NCBI GenBank assembly: GCA_017547265.1
Contig: JAFYQC010000069.1
Span: 1 to 13,854 of the forward strand
Source of the DNA: Kiritimatiellia bacterium
GTDB lineage: Bacteria > Verrucomicrobiota > Kiritimatiellia > RFP12 > UBA1067
Direction: 5' to 3'
Length of the DNA: 13,854 nt
Positions 1-9,100 of the stretch are shown in pieces (the first letter of the stretch is position 1; each line of letters starts with the position of its first letter). The position numbers were made by a program, and so were the translations under genes. The notes beneath the pieces are model-generated. The model was not told where the DNA came from, searched no databases, and saw nothing but the letters and a program-made list of their open reading frames with translations.

Positions 1-69
1 GCCATTGGCGCGACATATTCGGCCGATATGCTCGACGCGCTGTTTTCCCGTTTTTGCATAGGGAAGTGA
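1..69 (+). CDS. mnmE: tRNA modification GTPase MnmE (TrmE), C-terminal end only
   Basis: Frame 1 is open from the window edge to TGA at 67-69, giving 22 residues that end in DALFSRFCIGK. This matches the conserved MnmE C-terminus (LLDxIFxxFCIGK), whose cysteine belongs to the family's invariant C-x-G-K motif. MnmE is a dimeric GTPase that works with MnmG to modify the wobble uridine of certain tRNAs (cmnm5U). Only the tail is visible; the GTPase domain lies upstream of the window. The stop is 69 bases before the next gene and a strong promoter sits in that gap, so mnmE is probably the end of a separate upstream unit. The identification rests on a short but very distinctive motif. Confidence 0.8.
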   Translation, partial: AIGATYSADMLDALFSRFCIGK

Positions 70-77
70 TTTGGCGT

Positions 78-106
78 TTGCCATAATACGCGATAGATGG
101 TATAAT
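78..106 (+). promoter_or_regulatory. Sigma70-type promoter for the pseudopilin cluster
   Basis: TTGCCA at 78-83 (-35, 4 of 6 consensus) and a perfect TATAAT at 101-106 (-10) are separated by exactly 17 bases. The expected transcription start is near 112-114, giving a leader of about 26 bases before the ATG at 139. A Shine-Dalgarno-like GAGGAAGG at 119-126 lies inside that leader. No comparable promoter is evident before the next genes, which overlap, so this is the likely promoter for the whole 139-12353 run. No operator-like palindrome is visible around it. Confidence 0.75.
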
Positions 107-138
107 TTACTCAAACTTGAGGAAGGTCAATCCCTAAC

Positions 139-1467
139 ATGGCGACAGTTCAGTATATAGCTAAAGATGCGTCGGGCAACGAGACGCGCGGACAGATCGA
201 AGCCGGCGACCGCAACTCCGCCATTGCGGCGGTTCGCGCTCAGGGACTTTTCCCGACTGCGCTTGGCGAGGTAAAGCGCGCGGCGTCTACGCCTGCGGCA
301 GCTTCCAAGAAGGCTCCTCCCAAGAGGGGTGGTGCCTCCGCTCCCGCGCCAGCGGCCAAGAAGGGCGGCCTTAACACTAATATCAACATCAAGCTGCCGA
401 GCTGGATGCGCGGCAAGATCAAGACGAAGGTCCTTACGCAGTTCACGCGCCAGCTCGCGACGCTTGTGAACGCCGGCCTTCCGCTTATGCGCGGCATCGA
501 AGTCTTGAAGCGACAGATGAAAGACGCGCAGATGAGGGAAGCCCTCGACGGCATCGGTGAAAACATCGCGGCCGGCGGCACGTTCTCCGAGTCGCTGACG
601 GCGTACCCGAAGATCTTCGACAACCTCTACGTCAACATGGTGAAGGCCGGCGAAGCGGGCGGCGTACTTGAAGTCGTCCTAAGCCGTCTCGCCGAGTTCG
701 CCGAAAAGAGCGAGAAGATCAAGAACAAGGTGAAAGGCGCGATGATCTACCCGATCGTCGTCTTGGTCGCCGCAATCGGCATCACCGCGTTCCTCCTCGT
801 CACCGTCATCCCGAAGTTCAAGCAGGTGTTCGCCGACATGCTCGGTGGCGCAGAGCTCCCGGCGATTACGCAGTTCGTCATCGACGCGTCTGACTGGGTG
901 CAGCACAACTACATCACGATCGCAATAGGCGTCGCAGTGCTCATCGTCCTCAAGAAGATCGTCGGCAAGACCGAGAAGGGGGCGACTGCGTTCGACTGGC
1001 TGTCTCTCAAGATGCCGGTCACGGGAACGCTCATCCAGCGTACCGCCGTCTCGCGCGTGACGCGTACGCTCGGCACGCTCCTCTCTTCCGGCGTCCCGAT
1101 CCTCCAGTCGCTTATGATCGTCCGCGACACGACCGGCAACCGCATCGTCTCCAATGCGCTCCAGAGCGTCCACGACGCGGTGAAGGAGGGCGAAGGCATG
1201 ACCGCGCCGCTCGCGCAGTGCTGGGTCTTCCCGCCGATGGTCGTCTCGATGGTCGAGGTCGGCGAGGAGACTGGCGCGCTCGCTGAAATGCTTACCCGAA
1301 TCGCGAACACCTACGACGACGAGGTCGACAACGCGGTTGCCGGCATGACTGCCGCAATCGAGCCGGCCCTCATCATCGTCCTCGCTGTCGTCGTCGGCAC
1401 GATCGTCGTCGCAATGTTCCTGCCTATGATCAAGATCATCCAGTCCGTCTCGGGAGGTGGCGCCTGA
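139..1467 (+). CDS. gspF: Type II secretion / type IV pilus inner-membrane platform protein GspF/PilC
   Basis: This 442-residue protein has the duplicated T2SSF domain layout. Half one carries FTRQLATLVNAGLPL (102-116) and VKAGEAGGVLEVVL (169-182). Half two carries TLLSSGVPILQSL (313-325) and VEVGEETGALAEML (372-385). Membrane segments are near 203-225, 258-275 and 407-431, as in GspF/PilC. The family forms the inner-membrane platform that couples the cytoplasmic assembly ATPase to pseudopilin polymerisation. The N-terminus (MATVQYIAKDASGNETRG) matches the usual cytoplasmic start. An Ala/Pro/Lys-rich linker at about 46-78 makes it slightly longer than the typical 400 residues. The start is supported by GAGGAAGG at 119-126, although the spacing is a little long (12 bases). 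The stop overlaps the next ATG by one base (TGATG). It is the only non-pilin core component in the cluster; its ATPase partner is not nearby. GspF and PilC cannot be separated by sequence alone. Confidence 0.95.
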   Translation: MATVQYIAKDASGNETRGQIEAGDRNSAIAAVRAQGLFPTALGEVKRAASTPAAASKKAPPKRGGASAPAPAAKKGGLNTNINIKLPSWMRGKIKTKVLTQFTRQLATLVNAGLPLMRGIEVLKRQMKDAQMREALDGIGENIAAGGTFSESLTAYPKIFDNLYVNMVKAGEAGGVLEVVLSRLAEFAEKSEKIKNKVKGAMIYPIVVLVAAIGITAFLLVTVIPKFKQVFADMLGGAELPAITQFVIDASDWVQHNYITIAIGVAVLIVLKKIVGKTEKGATAFDWLSLKMPVTGTLIQRTAVSRVTRTLGTLLSSGVPILQSLMIVRDTTGNRIVSNALQSVHDAVKEGEGMTAPLAQCWVFPPMVVSMVEVGEETGALAEMLTRIANTYDDEVDNAVAGMTAAIEPALIIVLAVVVGTIVVAMFLPMIKIIQSVSGGGA

Positions 1468-2627
1468 TGAAGCGGGGCTTCACCCTCGTCGAGCTTATGA
1501 TCGTCATTGCCGTCCTCGTGTCGTTGATGGCGATCACTTTCCGCATCACGAATGCGGTGACCGACACGGAAGCGCGCACGATGACCATAACGCGCATGCA
1601 GCGTCTCGAGAACGCCCTCTCCGGCTTCCATGCCGCGTTTGGCTGCTATCCGCCCGTTAAGCTTCACGGCAACCGAAGCTTCGATGGGCAGGAGGAGTCG
1701 ATAAACTGGGGCAACGAGAGCGAGGCATGGCGCTGGGTTCAGCAGATATGCAAAGCGCAGCCGGTCGGCTGCCGCTTCCCGTTCCCGCAGGGGATGTCGG
1801 GCTACATTCGCGAACTCAGCGACCTTATAGCGGAAGCGGCATCGTCTGGCGAATACGAAGACGTGTTCAAGGATCAGTCCACGAAGGAGTGGGCGGCGGC
1901 GGGCTTCGCCTCGGCTGCAGACAGCTCCGTGGAGGACCGGCTTTCCGCCAAGAAGGACGAGGTCCTGTGGAGCGAGATCAAGCTGTTCCAGTACGGCGTC
2001 ATGAGCTATCTCCTGCCGCGCTACTTCGTGATGATGGGGGGCAGTTCCAAGTATTTCGAGTCCGGCGGCTACGCGCAGTGGACGAAAAACAACCAGCGTC
2101 CCTGCGATCCGTTTACCGGCGACACGATTGAATGGACCACCGTTTACAACTGGGCAGAAGAGCAGCGCGGCGGCAACAAGACCGAGAATGTCGTAAAGCT
2201 CCAGATGATGCCGTCGCAGTCGGCCTGCGCACGCTGGTTGCCGAACCTTGAGGGCATCTGCCGGTGCGACACCGACATCAACCTCTTTGGCGTCCACATC
2301 AAGAGCACCCACTGGCGCGACAGGGGCATTTTCGACAGCATGGAAATTGAAACGCTCGTTCCAGCGGTTCGCGAGGCGTGCTTTACGCCGGACGGCAACG
2401 GCTCCTACAAGGACCAGTACATCCTCGACGAGGTTACGGTGCAGGACGGTTGGGGACATGAGTTCTACTATTACTCCCGTTCCCCGTACCAGAGCTACAC
2501 GCTCTGGAGTTCTGGGCCCGATGGCAAGACGTTTCCCCCATGGCTCGCGCGCGACCAGCTTTCCGGGCAGGAACTCGACGTCGCAGCGAAATGGACCAAG
2601 GACGACATAACGCACATGAGCAACTGA
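1467..2627 (+). CDS. GspG-like pseudopilin 1, long cysteine-rich form (386 aa)
   Basis: The N-terminus MKRG|FTLVELMIVIAVLVSL is a class III prepilin signal: a basic leader, Gly4 before the cleavage site, Glu at mature +5, and a hydrophobic helix to about residue 25. After cleavage by prepilin peptidase such proteins assemble into a periplasmic pseudopilus. The C-terminus keeps the GspG signature: DGWGHEFYYYS (327-337), YTLWSSGPDGKTF (344-356) and DDI (379-381), the area that binds calcium in classical GspG. At 386 residues it is more than twice the normal GspG size because of a roughly 250-residue insertion. The insertion contains most of eight cysteines (60, 95, 102, 213, 254, 265, 267, 305), suggesting a disulfide-stabilised extracytoplasmic domain. 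The start overlaps the gspF stop by one base. The pseudopilin class is secure; the role of the insert is unknown. Confidence 0.88.
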   Translation: MKRGFTLVELMIVIAVLVSLMAITFRITNAVTDTEARTMTITRMQRLENALSGFHAAFGCYPPVKLHGNRSFDGQEESINWGNESEAWRWVQQICKAQPVGCRFPFPQGMSGYIRELSDLIAEAASSGEYEDVFKDQSTKEWAAAGFASAADSSVEDRLSAKKDEVLWSEIKLFQYGVMSYLLPRYFVMMGGSSKYFESGGYAQWTKNNQRPCDPFTGDTIEWTTVYNWAEEQRGGNKTENVVKLQMMPSQSACARWLPNLEGICRCDTDINLFGVHIKSTHWRDRGIFDSMEIETLVPAVREACFTPDGNGSYKDQYILDEVTVQDGWGHEFYYYSRSPYQSYTLWSSGPDGKTFPPWLARDQLSGQELDVAAKWTKDDITHMSN

Positions 2628-2629
2628 CA

Positions 2630-3250
2630 ATGAAAAGACGCGGATTCACACTTATCGAAATGCTCGTCGTGATAGGAATAATCGCGACGCTGATGGGCGT
2701 CATGCTCGCGTCCGTCTCGACGTTCCTGAAGTCGGCGGAGAAGGCTCGCTGCCAGGAGCTCGTCGCCAACACCGCGACGGCGCTTGTGGCCCTCTACCAG
2801 AAGGAGGGGGCGTGGCCGAGGGCCCTAATAAAAGGGCACAACAGCAACAACATGCTCGACGAGAACGCCGCACTTCCGCTCGCCAAGGGCAAGTACATGA
2901 CGCTTACGCAGAACAGCTCCGGGACCCAGCTGTCCGGCTACGACCGCTTTGGCGTCGTCTCCCCCTGGGCGTTCGCCGTAATCAAGCGCCGCGGTACTTC
3001 CTCTTCGCTTTCGACAAAGGTGCCGAACGGCGGCACAATCCAGGACCATGTCCTGCGGTACGCGCTCGACCTCGACGGCGACGGCGTGATCGAGGGGGCT
3101 CCGGTCGGCGGCGAGTCCATAGACATCCGCGCGACGGCCGCGGTCTGGTGCTGCGGCAAGGACGGGAAGATCGAGACGTATTCGGCGGGGCTCAGGAAGG
3201 ACGACGTCTACAGCTGGACGGTCGGCCAGACGAGGGAGGTGCAGAAGTGA
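2630..3250 (+). CDS. GspG-like pseudopilin 2 (206 aa)
   Basis: The chosen ATG at 2630 gives MKRRG|FTLIEMLVVIGIIA, a textbook prepilin leader with Gly5 at -1 and Glu at +5. The reading frame is open 30 codons further upstream, but that extension lies inside the previous gene and would bury the leader. YQKEGAWP (56-63) resembles the 'Y...G.YP' segment typical after the pilin helix. DLDGDG (147-152) looks like a calcium-binding EF-hand-type loop. The C-terminus CCGKDGKIETYSAG followed by DDVYSW (191-196) is a degenerate form of the GspG 'S.GPDG...DDI' ending. It starts 2 bases after the previous stop and overlaps the next gene by 4 bases. It is probably a pseudopilus subunit; whether major or minor cannot be told from sequence. 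Confidence 0.85.
   Translation: MKRRGFTLIEMLVVIGIIATLMGVMLASVSTFLKSAEKARCQELVANTATALVALYQKEGAWPRALIKGHNSNNMLDENAALPLAKGKYMTLTQNSSGTQLSGYDRFGVVSPWAFAVIKRRGTSSSLSTKVPNGGTIQDHVLRYALDLDGDGVIEGAPVGGESIDIRATAAVWCCGKDGKIETYSAGLRKDDVYSWTVGQTREVQK
3234..3239 (+). promoter_or_regulatory. Ribosome binding site that decides the GTG start at 3247
   Basis: GGGAGG lies 7 bases before GTG at 3247, inside the end of the preceding pseudopilin gene. It supports the GTG codon, which gives a perfect short prepilin leader, over an in-frame start about 145 codons upstream. Confidence 0.7.
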
Positions 3251-3813
3251 GGCGCGGCTTCACGATAATCGAACTCGTCATGGTCATTGCGATCCTGGGG
3301 ATTCTCCTCGGTATCGTGACTACTGCGGCGTCCGGCGCGATAAAGCAGGCGCGTTCCCAGAAGGCCTCCGCGTGCTGCAAGGTCGTCCAGGCCGCGTTCG
3401 AGACCTACTATGCGCAGAAGGGCGAATGGCCGGGCGGCATAGAGTCCAAGATAACGGGCGACAAGACCAACAGCGAGGGCAAGCAGTACCGTTCCGACGA
3501 CGACTTGTACGTACTCGACCCGAGCGACGTCGACGACATGATGCGCGACATACTGAGGGAGTACAAGAAGGGCAATCCCTGCCTCGACATCTCGGGGCTT
3601 TTCGTGTCGCGCTATGACGGCCGCGCGGGCACAAAGCATCTCGGCATGGACTTCATGACGGCAATCAGGGGCACGAAGAAGGACGCCAACGGTCAGAAGA
3701 TGACGACGGCACAGATGCACTTCGGCTACCCAGAGACGTCGCACGGCTACTTCCGCCACTTCAAGGTCGTCTACTCCAAGCCGACCGACCAGATGAAGGT
3801 GTCTACGCAGTGA
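3247..3813 (+). CDS. GspG-like pseudopilin 3, GTG start (188 aa)
   Basis: GTG at 3247 yields (M)RRG|FTIIELVMVIAILGIL: leader of four residues, Gly at -1, Glu at +5, helix to about residue 28. A GGGAGG site seven bases upstream supports this start, and GTGA overlaps the stop of the previous gene by 4 bases (translational coupling). The frame is open much further upstream, but that part is the out-of-frame shadow of pseudopilin 2. YYAQKGEWPGG (54-64) is the common post-helix pilin motif. It has adjacent cysteines C43 and C44 on the helix extension, plus C112. The C-terminal part has no GPDG/DDI calcium-site signature, so it may be a minor or divergent subunit. The stop overlaps the next ATG by one base. 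Confidence 0.85.
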   Translation: MRRGFTIIELVMVIAILGILLGIVTTAASGAIKQARSQKASACCKVVQAAFETYYAQKGEWPGGIESKITGDKTNSEGKQYRSDDDLYVLDPSDVDDMMRDILREYKKGNPCLDISGLFVSRYDGRAGTKHLGMDFMTAIRGTKKDANGQKMTTAQMHFGYPETSHGYFRHFKVVYSKPTDQMKVSTQ

Positions 3814-4676
3814 TGAAGAGAAGAGCATTTACCCTAATAGAGCTGCTTATGGTCGTGCTGATCATGGCCATGCTCGGCACGGTCACCGTCGGTGGCTATC
3901 GCGCCATGCAGCGTGGCATGGAGGAGCGCGGCGTGATGGAGAACGCAAACCACTTCATCCGCGCGGCCTACCGCCGCGCGCAGATCGACCGCCAGCCCGT
4001 CGCGGTCTATTTCTGGAACGAGACGCTCCGCGAGGAGACCGACACCGAGCCCATGATAGTCGTCGGCAAGGCGGTGGCCGTCAGGCGCGCGGGGCGAATC
4101 TCCCGCTGCTTCGATTCGTGGCTATACGACGAGTTCGGCGATCTCGACAAGGAACGCCTCGTGGAAAACTCCGACGACGAGGACGGGGAGAACGTCAACA
4201 GCGGCTCCACCGAGAACGACAACCTCGTTCCGATCTACAAGATGAACTCGAGGTCCAGCAACGGCCGATCGCTTGTCAGCCAGACCACCAAGAACGTGAC
4301 GGCCAGCAACCGCGACGCGCTTCTTTCCTCGGGAGAGGTGAAGGACATTCCATGCTATGCCTTTGTGCTGAAGAACGTGGGGACGGCCGGCGAGTGGCAT
4401 GTAGGCGACGCCTACGGCCTCGAGTTCGCGGAGATTCAGCTCCCCCACGGCTATATCTTCGGCAGCTCATACCATAAGCGCCCCCAGGACAAGACGTCTG
4501 CCGGCGACTATACGCTCATGTGGTTTGACGTGAGTCTCAACTCTGGCGACGGCTCGGACCAGGGCGCAACCGGTTCGTCGACGATACAGATATACAGCCT
4601 TCGCCCTGGGAAGTCGGGCGAACTCGAGGCGCAGCCGGTAGCGACCACTGACAAGCCAACGGAGGGCCTGCACTGA
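3813..4676 (+). CDS. GspH/FimT-like minor pseudopilin (287 aa), Ala at the cleavage site
   Basis: MKRRA|FTLIELLMVVLIMAML is a prepilin leader with Ala5 rather than Gly at -1 and Glu at +5. The following helix and the stretch FIRAAYRRAQIDRQPVAVYF (48-67) resemble GspH/FimT, where an Ala/Arg-rich helix precedes a beta strand. Its place between the G-like genes and the I-like gene is that of gspH in classical clusters. At 287 residues it is longer than usual GspH (about 170), with an acidic, Asn/Ser-rich loop around 105-150. The start is taken as ATG 3813 (TGATG overlap); GTG at 3810 would add one residue only. It probably belongs to the pseudopilus tip complex in the periplasm. The H assignment is moderately sure, the pseudopilin class very sure. 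Confidence 0.82.
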   Translation: MKRRAFTLIELLMVVLIMAMLGTVTVGGYRAMQRGMEERGVMENANHFIRAAYRRAQIDRQPVAVYFWNETLREETDTEPMIVVGKAVAVRRAGRISRCFDSWLYDEFGDLDKERLVENSDDEDGENVNSGSTENDNLVPIYKMNSRSSNGRSLVSQTTKNVTASNRDALLSSGEVKDIPCYAFVLKNVGTAGEWHVGDAYGLEFAEIQLPHGYIFGSSYHKRPQDKTSAGDYTLMWFDVSLNSGDGSDQGATGSSTIQIYSLRPGKSGELEAQPVATTDKPTEGLH

Positions 4677-5212
4677 TGAAAAGGGCATTTACGCTCATCG
4701 AGGTGAACCTCGCCATAATGGTTATGGCGGTGGGCGTCCTTGGCATAATCTCGCTCTATGCGTTTGGCTTCCGCGAGGAACGCCAGAGTCGCGAGGACGT
4801 TGCCTCGGCAGCCTACGCCGACGCCGTGATGGGGCCGCTCGTGACGGCGCTCACGTCGACGAACGTCAAGTGGTCCGTGTTTCGTCGGCTCCCCGACTCG
4901 CCCGGCGCACAGGGCTGGGGGCACTACCTTCAGAACCGGACGACTGGCAAGGTCGTGTCCGACCCGGAGAGTCTCGCGCAGTCGTCGTATACGCGCATAA
5001 TAAGCTCGCTCAATCTTGGCGAGGGCTTCCCGTCGGGGTTTCAGGTGACTAAGCAGAAGGCGGGCAATTTAAGGGCCGCGCTCGTCGTGATGCACGACGA
5101 GGACAGTGCGATCGTCCGCATTTCGTTCAGGGCGGTGGACAAGTCGAATCTCCTCTTCTCCGCGCCGCTTTACTACACCGAGGCTAGATTCCAGGGGGTG
5201 ATGGACGAATGA
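4676..5212 (+). CDS. GspI/PilV-like minor pseudopilin (178 aa), Ala at the cleavage site
   Basis: MKRA|FTLIEVNLAIMVMAVG carries the 'FTLIEV..A......G..G' pattern characteristic of GspI/PilV. The helix continues through VLGIISLYAFGFREERQSRED and AAYADAV, the latter resembling the 'A...A..L/V' segment of PilV. The -1 residue is Ala4, as in the gene before it. In type II systems GspI nucleates the tip trimer with GspJ and GspK. GGAGG at 4661-4665 precedes the ATG by 10 bases, and TGATG overlaps the previous stop. No cysteine is present. It overlaps the next gene by 4 bases (ATGA). Confidence 0.83.
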   Translation: MKRAFTLIEVNLAIMVMAVGVLGIISLYAFGFREERQSREDVASAAYADAVMGPLVTALTSTNVKWSVFRRLPDSPGAQGWGHYLQNRTTGKVVSDPESLAQSSYTRIISSLNLGEGFPSGFQVTKQKAGNLRAALVVMHDEDSAIVRISFRAVDKSNLLFSAPLYYTEARFQGVMDE

Positions 5213-5718
5213 GACGCGGTTTCACCATACTCGAGCTTCTTGTCGCGGCGCTTCTCCTTGGAATGCTTGTGACGATTCTTACGATGATCTTCAACCAGTC
5301 GTCCATCGCATGGCGCACAGGCGTTGCGGGGCTTATGGACATGGACGAGGTGCGCGACAACATAGCGGCCGTTCGCGACGAGGCCGACTGCATCTACGTC
5401 TGGAACAACGAGCTTCACCGCACGCTTTCCATCTGGAAGGAGGGCGGCGCCGGCATGCGTCCGCAGCTCAGGAAGCGCGCCGTTGATTCTACGGACAACA
5501 CCGGCGTCGAGGAAAAATCGAAGGTGCAGTACCTGAAGTCCAGGAACGAGCTTACGAGGGACGATCTCAAGCTAGCCGATTCGTTTGGGCCAGTCGACGT
5601 CAAGCAGAGCGAGTCGCAGGCCGGCAAGAACTGGATCGTGAACGTCAAGAGCCGTGGCCCTAACGGCGTCTTGAACGACTATGACGACATTTGGAGCAAT
5701 CCCGATGACTTTGAATAA
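5209..5718 (+). CDS. GspJ/PilW-like minor pseudopilin (169 aa)
   Basis: MRRG|FTILELLVAALLLGML is a prepilin leader with Gly4 at -1 and Glu at +5; 'FT(L/I)LELLVA..L.G.L' is the usual GspJ/PilW form. After the helix comes EVRDNIAAVRDEADCIYVW (47-65), similar to the GspJ region that begins the beta domain. The C-terminus holds SRGPNG and DYDDIW, which recall the GspG 'S.GPDG...DDI' calcium-site tail, so it may be a hybrid or a G-derived protein in the J position. AGGGGGTG at 5193-5200 is a good ribosome site for ATG 5209. The stop is 14 bases inside the next gene. Confidence 0.78.
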   Translation: MRRGFTILELLVAALLLGMLVTILTMIFNQSSIAWRTGVAGLMDMDEVRDNIAAVRDEADCIYVWNNELHRTLSIWKEGGAGMRPQLRKRAVDSTDNTGVEEKSKVQYLKSRNELTRDDLKLADSFGPVDVKQSESQAGKNWIVNVKSRGPNGVLNDYDDIWSNPDDFE

Positions 5719-6166
5719 CAGAGGCTTCACGCTTGTCGAGCTGATTGTCGTGATCGCCATGATTGCGATATTCATGGCTTCTGTCGGCACGGCGGTCGGC
5801 AAAACGCGCGAACGCGCACGCATTGAGAAGGCGAGGAGCGAGGTCAAGGTCGTCTCGCAGGCGATTCTCGCATGGGAGAACTACTCGCGCGGCGGCAAGC
5901 ACGAATTGAGGGAGATGAACGACGAGGAGGCCGATTCCTCCTCTCTCGCATTCCTGCTTGGCCAGGGCGAGAGCGCCATGTCTGGCGACATCCCGGCTCT
6001 CATCATGGCGTCGCTTGCCGCCGGCGGCAAGATGCGCGATCCGTGGAACAGGCCGTATCTCCTGCGCATAAAGGAAGGCAAGATAGACCGGCCCGAGAAC
6101 CTGGATCTGGGGACTTGCTACTACCTTCCAAATCTCTACCGGCTTTCCGAGGAGGAACGCAGATGA
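5705..6166 (+). CDS. GspG-like pseudopilin 4 (153 aa)
   Basis: ATG 5705 gives MTLNNRG|FTLVELIVVIAMIAIF, Gly7 at -1 and Glu at +5. GGAG at 5694-5697 fits this start. An ATG 8 codons upstream would lengthen the leader without gain, so I reject it. RDPWNRPYLLRI (111-122) is the GspG-family 'DPWG.PY.Y' motif, with Gly replaced by Asn. The protein lacks a GPDG tail. Its size is close to that of a classical major pseudopilin, making this or pseudopilin 2 the best candidate for the main subunit. The gene lies between the J-like and K-like genes, an unusual place for a G-type pseudopilin. It overlaps the previous gene by 14 bases and the next by 4. Confidence 0.85.
   Translation: MTLNNRGFTLVELIVVIAMIAIFMASVGTAVGKTRERARIEKARSEVKVVSQAILAWENYSRGGKHELREMNDEEADSSSLAFLLGQGESAMSGDIPALIMASLAAGGKMRDPWNRPYLLRIKEGKIDRPENLDLGTCYYLPNLYRLSEEERR
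6149..6157 (+). promoter_or_regulatory. Ribosome binding site for the gspK-like gene
   Basis: GAGGAGGAA ends 5 bases before ATG 6163 and is one of the strongest Shine-Dalgarno matches in the window. It fixes the start at 6163, although the frame stays open back to 5872. Confidence 0.7.
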
Positions 6167-9100
6167 AAAGAAACGGCTCTGCTCTCCTGATCGTCCTTGG
6201 CGTCCTCTCGTTCCTCGTCGTTTCGGCGGTGGCGTTCTCCGCGTACATGCGCCGTGCCCGCCTTCCGTCGAGCTACCTGCGCCGTTCTGTGGCCGCGCGC
6301 GAACTCGCGAAGGGCGCTCTTGCCCGCACTATCGACGAGATCGACCGGGCTATTGCGGACGGTGTGCATCCGGGCCTCGGCGGAAGATCGCAGAATACCT
6401 GGCGCGACCGCATCTTCTTCAACGGCGGCACCGAGCAGGACATATCCCAGACGGCCCCCACTTTGACTTTCGAGGGGCTCGCCTACATTCCGCCGCCGCT
6501 TGTCAACGAGGCACGCTACTGGTCCCGCAAGACTCCGACAGCGGTGTGGAAGCCGTTCGGCTACGACACCGGACGTTATGCGTATTGCGCAATCGACGTT
6601 TCGGACTACTTCGACGTGAACCGCCTCGTTGCCGACTATCCGCGTTCCTCGGCGGCAAATCGTCGCATCACGGCCGCGCACCTTTTCGAAGACGTGAACC
6701 ACACGAGCGCTCCGTCGGGAGCCGATGCGTGGGACACGTTCATGGAGCAGTTCCGCGACATCGACGAAGAATCACTCGAAATTCGCTTTGACTCCAATTC
6801 AAAGATGCCGCTTATTTCGATTGCCGACTTCAACCTCGCCCTAGGCGACAATGGTTCAATCGGCCGGATCAAGAGCCCCTTTGTCGAATACCTGAAAGCG
6901 GGAACCGGCACCTTCTATCCGAGCGGTGGCGGCGCCCAGGACGAGACCTACGCCTCGATGACGTTCGTGACGGACGGCTGGTTTCCAAGAGGCAAGAAGA
7001 CGCTTTCTGGAAGTGGCAACAACAATGCCATCGAGACCTACGACATCGCGGACGGCCGCTACCAGCCGTACCAGATGAGCATGCTCGCCAAGGACAGGCT
7101 CAAGTTGTCACAGGCCATCCTCGGCACTGGCCTTAATACGCAGGGCGGCAAGAGCGACCTGTGGCTCGAGCGTTTGGCGGGGATCGGCTGTGCTGCGCTT
7201 GCCGACTACCTTGACGCCGACCGCACGCCGATCTCGCTTGCAATTCCGACTACGGAGCGCGTTCCGATGATTTGCGGCATAAGCCCCCAGCTTGGCCCGT
7301 CGAAGTTCAGTCTGCGGGTGCAGGGCAACGAGGGCGAGCCTACCGAGAAAGTCAAGGAGAGCGAGACTAGCCGGACGGTCACGCAGACCGTCACGTGGAA
7401 GATCGACGCGGGCGAGATCGCCAAGGCGTTCATGCAGGGGCATGTCCAGGCGCTTGTCGTCTATCCGTTTTTGCACAAGGAAGAGAGCGAGCCGCAGTTC
7501 GAGGTCGATGGACAGTTCTCCCTCTTCTTCAGCTCGACCGACATCAAGCTCCGCACAAGCGCACGCGACGTCCTGCATCTTGCCCAACGGGAGATTGCGG
7601 GCCCGGCCATTGATTCGGCAAACGGCATTATCCATGTGAAGCTTCCGCGTGGCAATCCGGTCATGAAGACGCTTTCGTCCGGCATTGCGGAGACACAGGA
7701 GGATGCAGTCTGGGACAGCGCAGTCGCCATGTCGCTTGAGGGTGGTTCGGGGATTGCGAGCGAGCTTAACAACGCCGGCCGCGAATTCCTGAAGATGACG
7801 TATACCTGGAAGCAGACTCGTGCGGACAAGGACCAGCCCTGGACGCCTTCCCTGCAGACGCTTATGCAGACTGACGTGTCTGGAAATTCGGAAGTCACCG
7901 TAGAGGCCAATTGTGGGCTCCCCGCGCTGAAGGCGGACGGCACGGTTGACGAGGACTTCACGACGCGACTCCTGAACAACGTAAAGAACCCCAACTGGTC
8001 GAAGGCAATCAAGCTAAACGCCGCCGTTTGGCTCCGTGTCGTAAACAAGACGGACAACAAGGTCGTCGACCTCGTGCCCGCCTGCATCTCCGACGATCGC
8101 ATCCAGAACAGCGTCAACGATCCGGATACGCGTGCAGAGATTATCGGCTCTGACGAGTTTGCGGGGAAGCCGTTCCCCATAATGCGCTTTGACCTTGGCG
8201 TCACGCTCGATTTCGGCGTGCAGAAGCTTCTGGCTTTTGCGGGCGAAGACGGGAACTCGCCAGACCTTGCGGTCTCGCCCAAGTCAGTCATGGTCGCCGA
8301 TCCGCGCTTCAACTACGCTCCAGAACATTGGTTCGAGTTTAGCTCTGCGAACCTGACGGCCAATGACTGGGTGAATACGGTGAAGACCCGCTATTTAGTG
8401 GGCAGCCACGACGGCGACATATTCCTCGCAACGAGCGATGCCGGGTACCTCCAGTCGGTTTACGAGCTTGCGCTACTGCCGCGCTTCACGAATTTCAGGG
8501 CGGACGGCAATTCGCCCACCTCCGGCAACTTGCTGCCGCCGGGAAGGGGCAATCCTACGACTTTCGCGGCCTGCGGCTCTGAACAGAATCACACGTTGAT
8601 GTGGACTAGCTACGACCCGATGGGCCTTGACGAAGACGCATTCGACGAACTGCCGTTTACGAGCGAGGGAACGGGGATGAAGGTCAATCCGTACACGGAT
8701 TCTACAAATGTCATGATGGCCGCGTTTGCAAACACGCCGGTAGACTGGCGTCGTGCGTCGACGAACGTTATGGAAGGCGCGACCGACTATGCGTCGATGT
8801 CCGTCGTGGACTTCAACAAGAAGTACGCCTGGAACGAATATGCCTCAGGTTCTGGCAGCGGTTTTGCATGGGAAGACCTCGAAAAGGTCGCGGGGCGGTT
8901 TATGAGCGAGATATGTCCGATCGAGCAGCGCAGGGGCGGCGGCAATAGTTCATACAAGTCGTGGAAGCTCGCCTGGAACGACCTTTGGGATGCGGCTGCG
9001 TCAAGCGATACAGAAGACGATTTCCTTGGCGTGGAATTGTCGGCGGAAACGGACCGCATCTGGGGAGTGGATCGCAAGTTCCTCTATGGCTTCTGGCGCG

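Noticed and set aside
1311..2630. Minus-strand ORF of 439 codons opposite gspF and pseudopilin 1
   Set aside because: It is the mirror of GC-rich coding DNA. The plus strand has clear prepilin and GspF motifs, while the minus product has no recognisable motif and no ribosome site.
2812..3246. Upstream extension of the pseudopilin 3 frame
   Set aside because: Arg-rich shadow of pseudopilin 2; the GTG at 3247 has a ribosome site and gives a proper leader.
5872..6162. Upstream extension of the gspK frame
   Set aside because: It overlaps pseudopilin 4 in another frame. The strong ribosome site and prepilin leader fix the start at 6163.
7461..8312. Minus-strand ORF of 283 codons inside gspK
   Set aside because: Shadow of the long plus-strand gene with no domain and biased Ser/Arg composition.
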